Assembly (NCBI GenBank): GCA_965227695.1
Contig: OZ245760.1
Coordinates: 2,480,001-2,544,000, forward strand
Origin: UBA1858 sp965227695
GTDB lineage: Bacteria > Pseudomonadota > Gammaproteobacteria > UBA4575
DNA length: 64,000 nucleotides
Reading direction: 5' to 3'
Position numbers and translations under genes: made by a program. Of the stretch, positions 62,669-64,000 are shown piece after piece. The notes under the pieces are model-generated. The model had not been told where the DNA came from. It saw nothing but the letters and a program-made list of their open reading frames with translations, and did not search any database. Numbering within the stretch: the stretch's first letter is position 1; the number at the start of each line of letters is the position of its first letter.

Positions 62669-62963
62669 CTTATTCGCCCCTGAAAAATTAGCCAGTGAAT
62701 TAAGCTAAAAATTATCTAGCCAAATTAGAGTGAAAGCAATAAAAATATATTATATTAGATGCAAGAATTAACGCGTAACTGTATGCGTTTATTTAGTAGT
62801 TTCTATAAATAAGCTCTTTAAATTTAAAGGCTATTATTCAGCCAGTATTTTCATCGGCACCACTTACGTTCGCTTGTAAATGAGTGCTATGTGTTCAAAA
62901 CGTTCATTGATAATACACATGGGCAGCTAAAGCCTGCTAACCGCGGAATAATAGTCATCAAAG

Positions 62964-63254
62964 TCAGCTTTTATTGGATACTTTGCCTATCGCACAACTG
63001 ACCACAGAAGCTGCTTTAGTTATAAGACCATTCGAGTCAGTGGCACCAACTTCCGGATAACCCAATTTTGCCAGTTTTTCACTAATAATATTTCGCATAT
63101 CCGGGGCATTATCTGTCGTAGTGATAACAGTAATCCTGCTCTCACTAATATCTATATCTACCTCCTTGACCTGATCCATCTTAGTCAGTTTCGATGTGAT
63201 TGTATTTTTGCACCCTCCACACCTGATATTTTGTACTACAAAACTATATTGCAT
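62964..63254 (-). CDS. Heavy-metal-associated (HMA) domain protein
   Basis: A 96-residue small protein. The first 65 residues form an HMA ferredoxin-like fold: VVQNIRCGGCKNTITSKL has the CxxC metal site (C12, C15), then VKEVDIDISESRITVIT and IISEKLAKLGYP. A short tail (TKAASVVSCAIGKVSNKS) follows. It may be a copper chaperone or a redox adaptor. No copper ATPase is adjacent. It lies 41 bp after the DUF6494-like gene on the same strand. Confidence 0.85.
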   Translation of the reverse strand: MQYSFVVQNIRCGGCKNTITSKLTKMDQVKEVDIDISESRITVITTTDNAPDMRNIISEKLAKLGYPEVGATDSNGLITKAASVVSCAIGKVSNKS

Positions 63255-63295
63255 CTGATCATTCCACTTAGCACATGGTTCTGATGAAATTGGTT

Positions 63296-63502
63296 CTATT
63301 CCAGTTCTATTTTGCCATCTATCTCAATGTCTAACTCAATACCATCGACTTTTAAAATAACTTTAGCATCAAGTTTCTCATTACCCATGAGTTTTCCTGA
63401 CTCAATACCTCCCTGGACCCTATGCTCAACTTCACGTTGGGAGGTGACACCAACCTTCTTCAGGAATTTTCGTAATGACATATTAAAAGTATCTTCATTC
63501 AT
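63296..63502 (-). CDS. DUF6494-like small protein
   Basis: A 68-residue protein starting MNEDTFNMSLRKFLKKVGVT with SQREVEHRV, an N-terminal helical part. The second half is beta (LDAKVILKVDGIELDIEIDG). This matches the DUF6494 pattern, for which I know no function. It probably shares a transcript with the HMA protein, and the fae-like gene follows about 300 bp later. Confidence 0.7.
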   Translation of the reverse strand: MNEDTFNMSLRKFLKKVGVTSQREVEHRVQGGIESGKLMGNEKLDAKVILKVDGIELDIEIDGKIELE

Positions 63503-63844
63503 TATTTTACTCCAAACTGCATTAATAGGTTTTAAAATACATTATATCATCGCAATGCAAAGTATGATAATTACAAACATTAAGAATACATTTCCGCAGA
63601 TACTTAAACCCACAGTTTGAAATTGCAACTAAAACAGCGATTTAAAAATGCGTGGTATCGGCGTAAAAGCAGGTATTGCAAGGTAAAAATATTTATTGAA
63701 ATACTATACTAAAACCCTATTTAAAACCTAGCCTTAAGCATGATCAAAACATTGTTAGAATTAATTAATGTAAATCAATTTAGGCATTTTAAATATAAGT
63801 TAAAGTCCTTACTTTCCTCTTAGGGTTAACACAAGGTGTAGATC
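63503..63844 (+). other. Intergenic region upstream of the outer-membrane protein
   Basis: A 342-bp A+T-rich region between divergent genes. On the plus strand a run of T/A-rich sequence (63730-63815) precedes aaggtgtagatc and the start codon of the membrane protein. aaggtg is a fair ribosome site. No clear -35/-10 pair or hairpin was resolved. Confidence 0.4.
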
Positions 63845-64000
63845 ATGAACAAAACGACACCTATTGGCGCAATTTTATTGACGTTGAGTATATCGGGTAC
63901 TGCGCTGGCACAGAATGGCTTCTATGCGGGTGCGAGTATCGGGCAGGCTACCATCGATGGTTGTAGCGGAGTGAACAATTGCGACGATGATGACACCGCC
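63845..64000 (+). CDS. Outer-membrane beta-barrel protein, 3' part beyond window
   Basis: Fifty-two codons are visible before the window ends. The signal peptide is MNKTTPIGAILLTLSISGTALA. The mature start QNGFYAGASIGQATIDG is the usual first strand of OmpA/OmpW-like eight-stranded barrels. CSGVNNCDDDDTA follows, as in two-cysteine loops of such proteins. The family cannot be fixed with the rest missing. Confidence 0.75.
   Translation, partial: MNKTTPIGAILLTLSISGTALAQNGFYAGASIGQATIDGCSGVNNCDDDDTA

Overview
The window looks like a chromosomal segment of a non-enteric gammaproteobacterium. The main reason is gene order: the tRNA-tuf-secE-nusG-rplKAJL-rpoBC block runs directly into rpsL-rpsG-fusA-tuf-rpsJ, then the S10, spc and alpha ribosomal operons. 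This continuous arrangement is usual outside the enterics. A uvrA / YajR-type MFS / ssb group beside rplQ, a bipartite EF-Tu duplication and several VPLPA-CTERM (PEP-CTERM-like) proteins fit the same picture. Species cannot be named from sequence reading alone.

Region 1 (1-10.7 kb, all minus strand) is part of a cell-surface polysaccharide cluster: two GT4 glycosyltransferases, two asparagine-synthase-type amidotransferases, dTDP-glucose synthesis (rmlB-rmlA), a multispanning membrane protein that may be a GT-C enzyme, and a GT2 polyprenyl-phosphate-type glycosyltransferase. The region is visibly more A+T-rich than what follows. Its upstream edge carries a palindromic repeat with a decayed 18-nt tandem array. 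The downstream asnB gene runs off the window.

Region 2 (11-16 kb) holds ssb, a YajR-like exporter and, divergently, uvrA. Two kinds of short palindrome (three copies) lie between the convergent uvrA and rplQ.

Region 3 (16-48.7 kb, minus strand) is the translation/transcription supercluster. Read in its own direction it is: tRNA-Tyr, tRNA-Gly, tRNA-Thr, tuf, tRNA-Trp, secE, nusG, rplK, rplA, rplJ, rplL, rpoB, rpoC, rpsL, rpsG, fusA, tuf, rpsJ, rplC to rplQ. The two tuf copies have the same protein and apparently the same DNA, apart from the stop codon. Good sigma70-type promoters are readable before tRNA-Tyr, before rpsL, and, unexpectedly, between rpsJ and rplC. The last two are each followed at once by a perfect hairpin at the predicted 5' end of the mRNA.

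Region 4 (48.9-64 kb) is accessory. It has ugd with a coupled small unknown gene, a lipoprotein, a Rap1a/Tai-type secreted protein, an alcohol dehydrogenase, a small EamA transporter, a cytochrome b561 gene broken by a frameshift, rhlE, three VPLPA-CTERM surface proteins, an NTF2-like protein, a QEGLA-motif (DUF1704) putative metallopeptidase, a Fae-like protein lacking the usual catalytic histidine, an HMA metal-binding protein, a DUF6494-like protein and the start of an outer-membrane protein. The surface polysaccharide genes and the VPLPA-CTERM proteins may belong to the same exosortase/EPS biology, but no exosortase gene is in the window. No CRISPR array, insertion sequence or prophage was seen.
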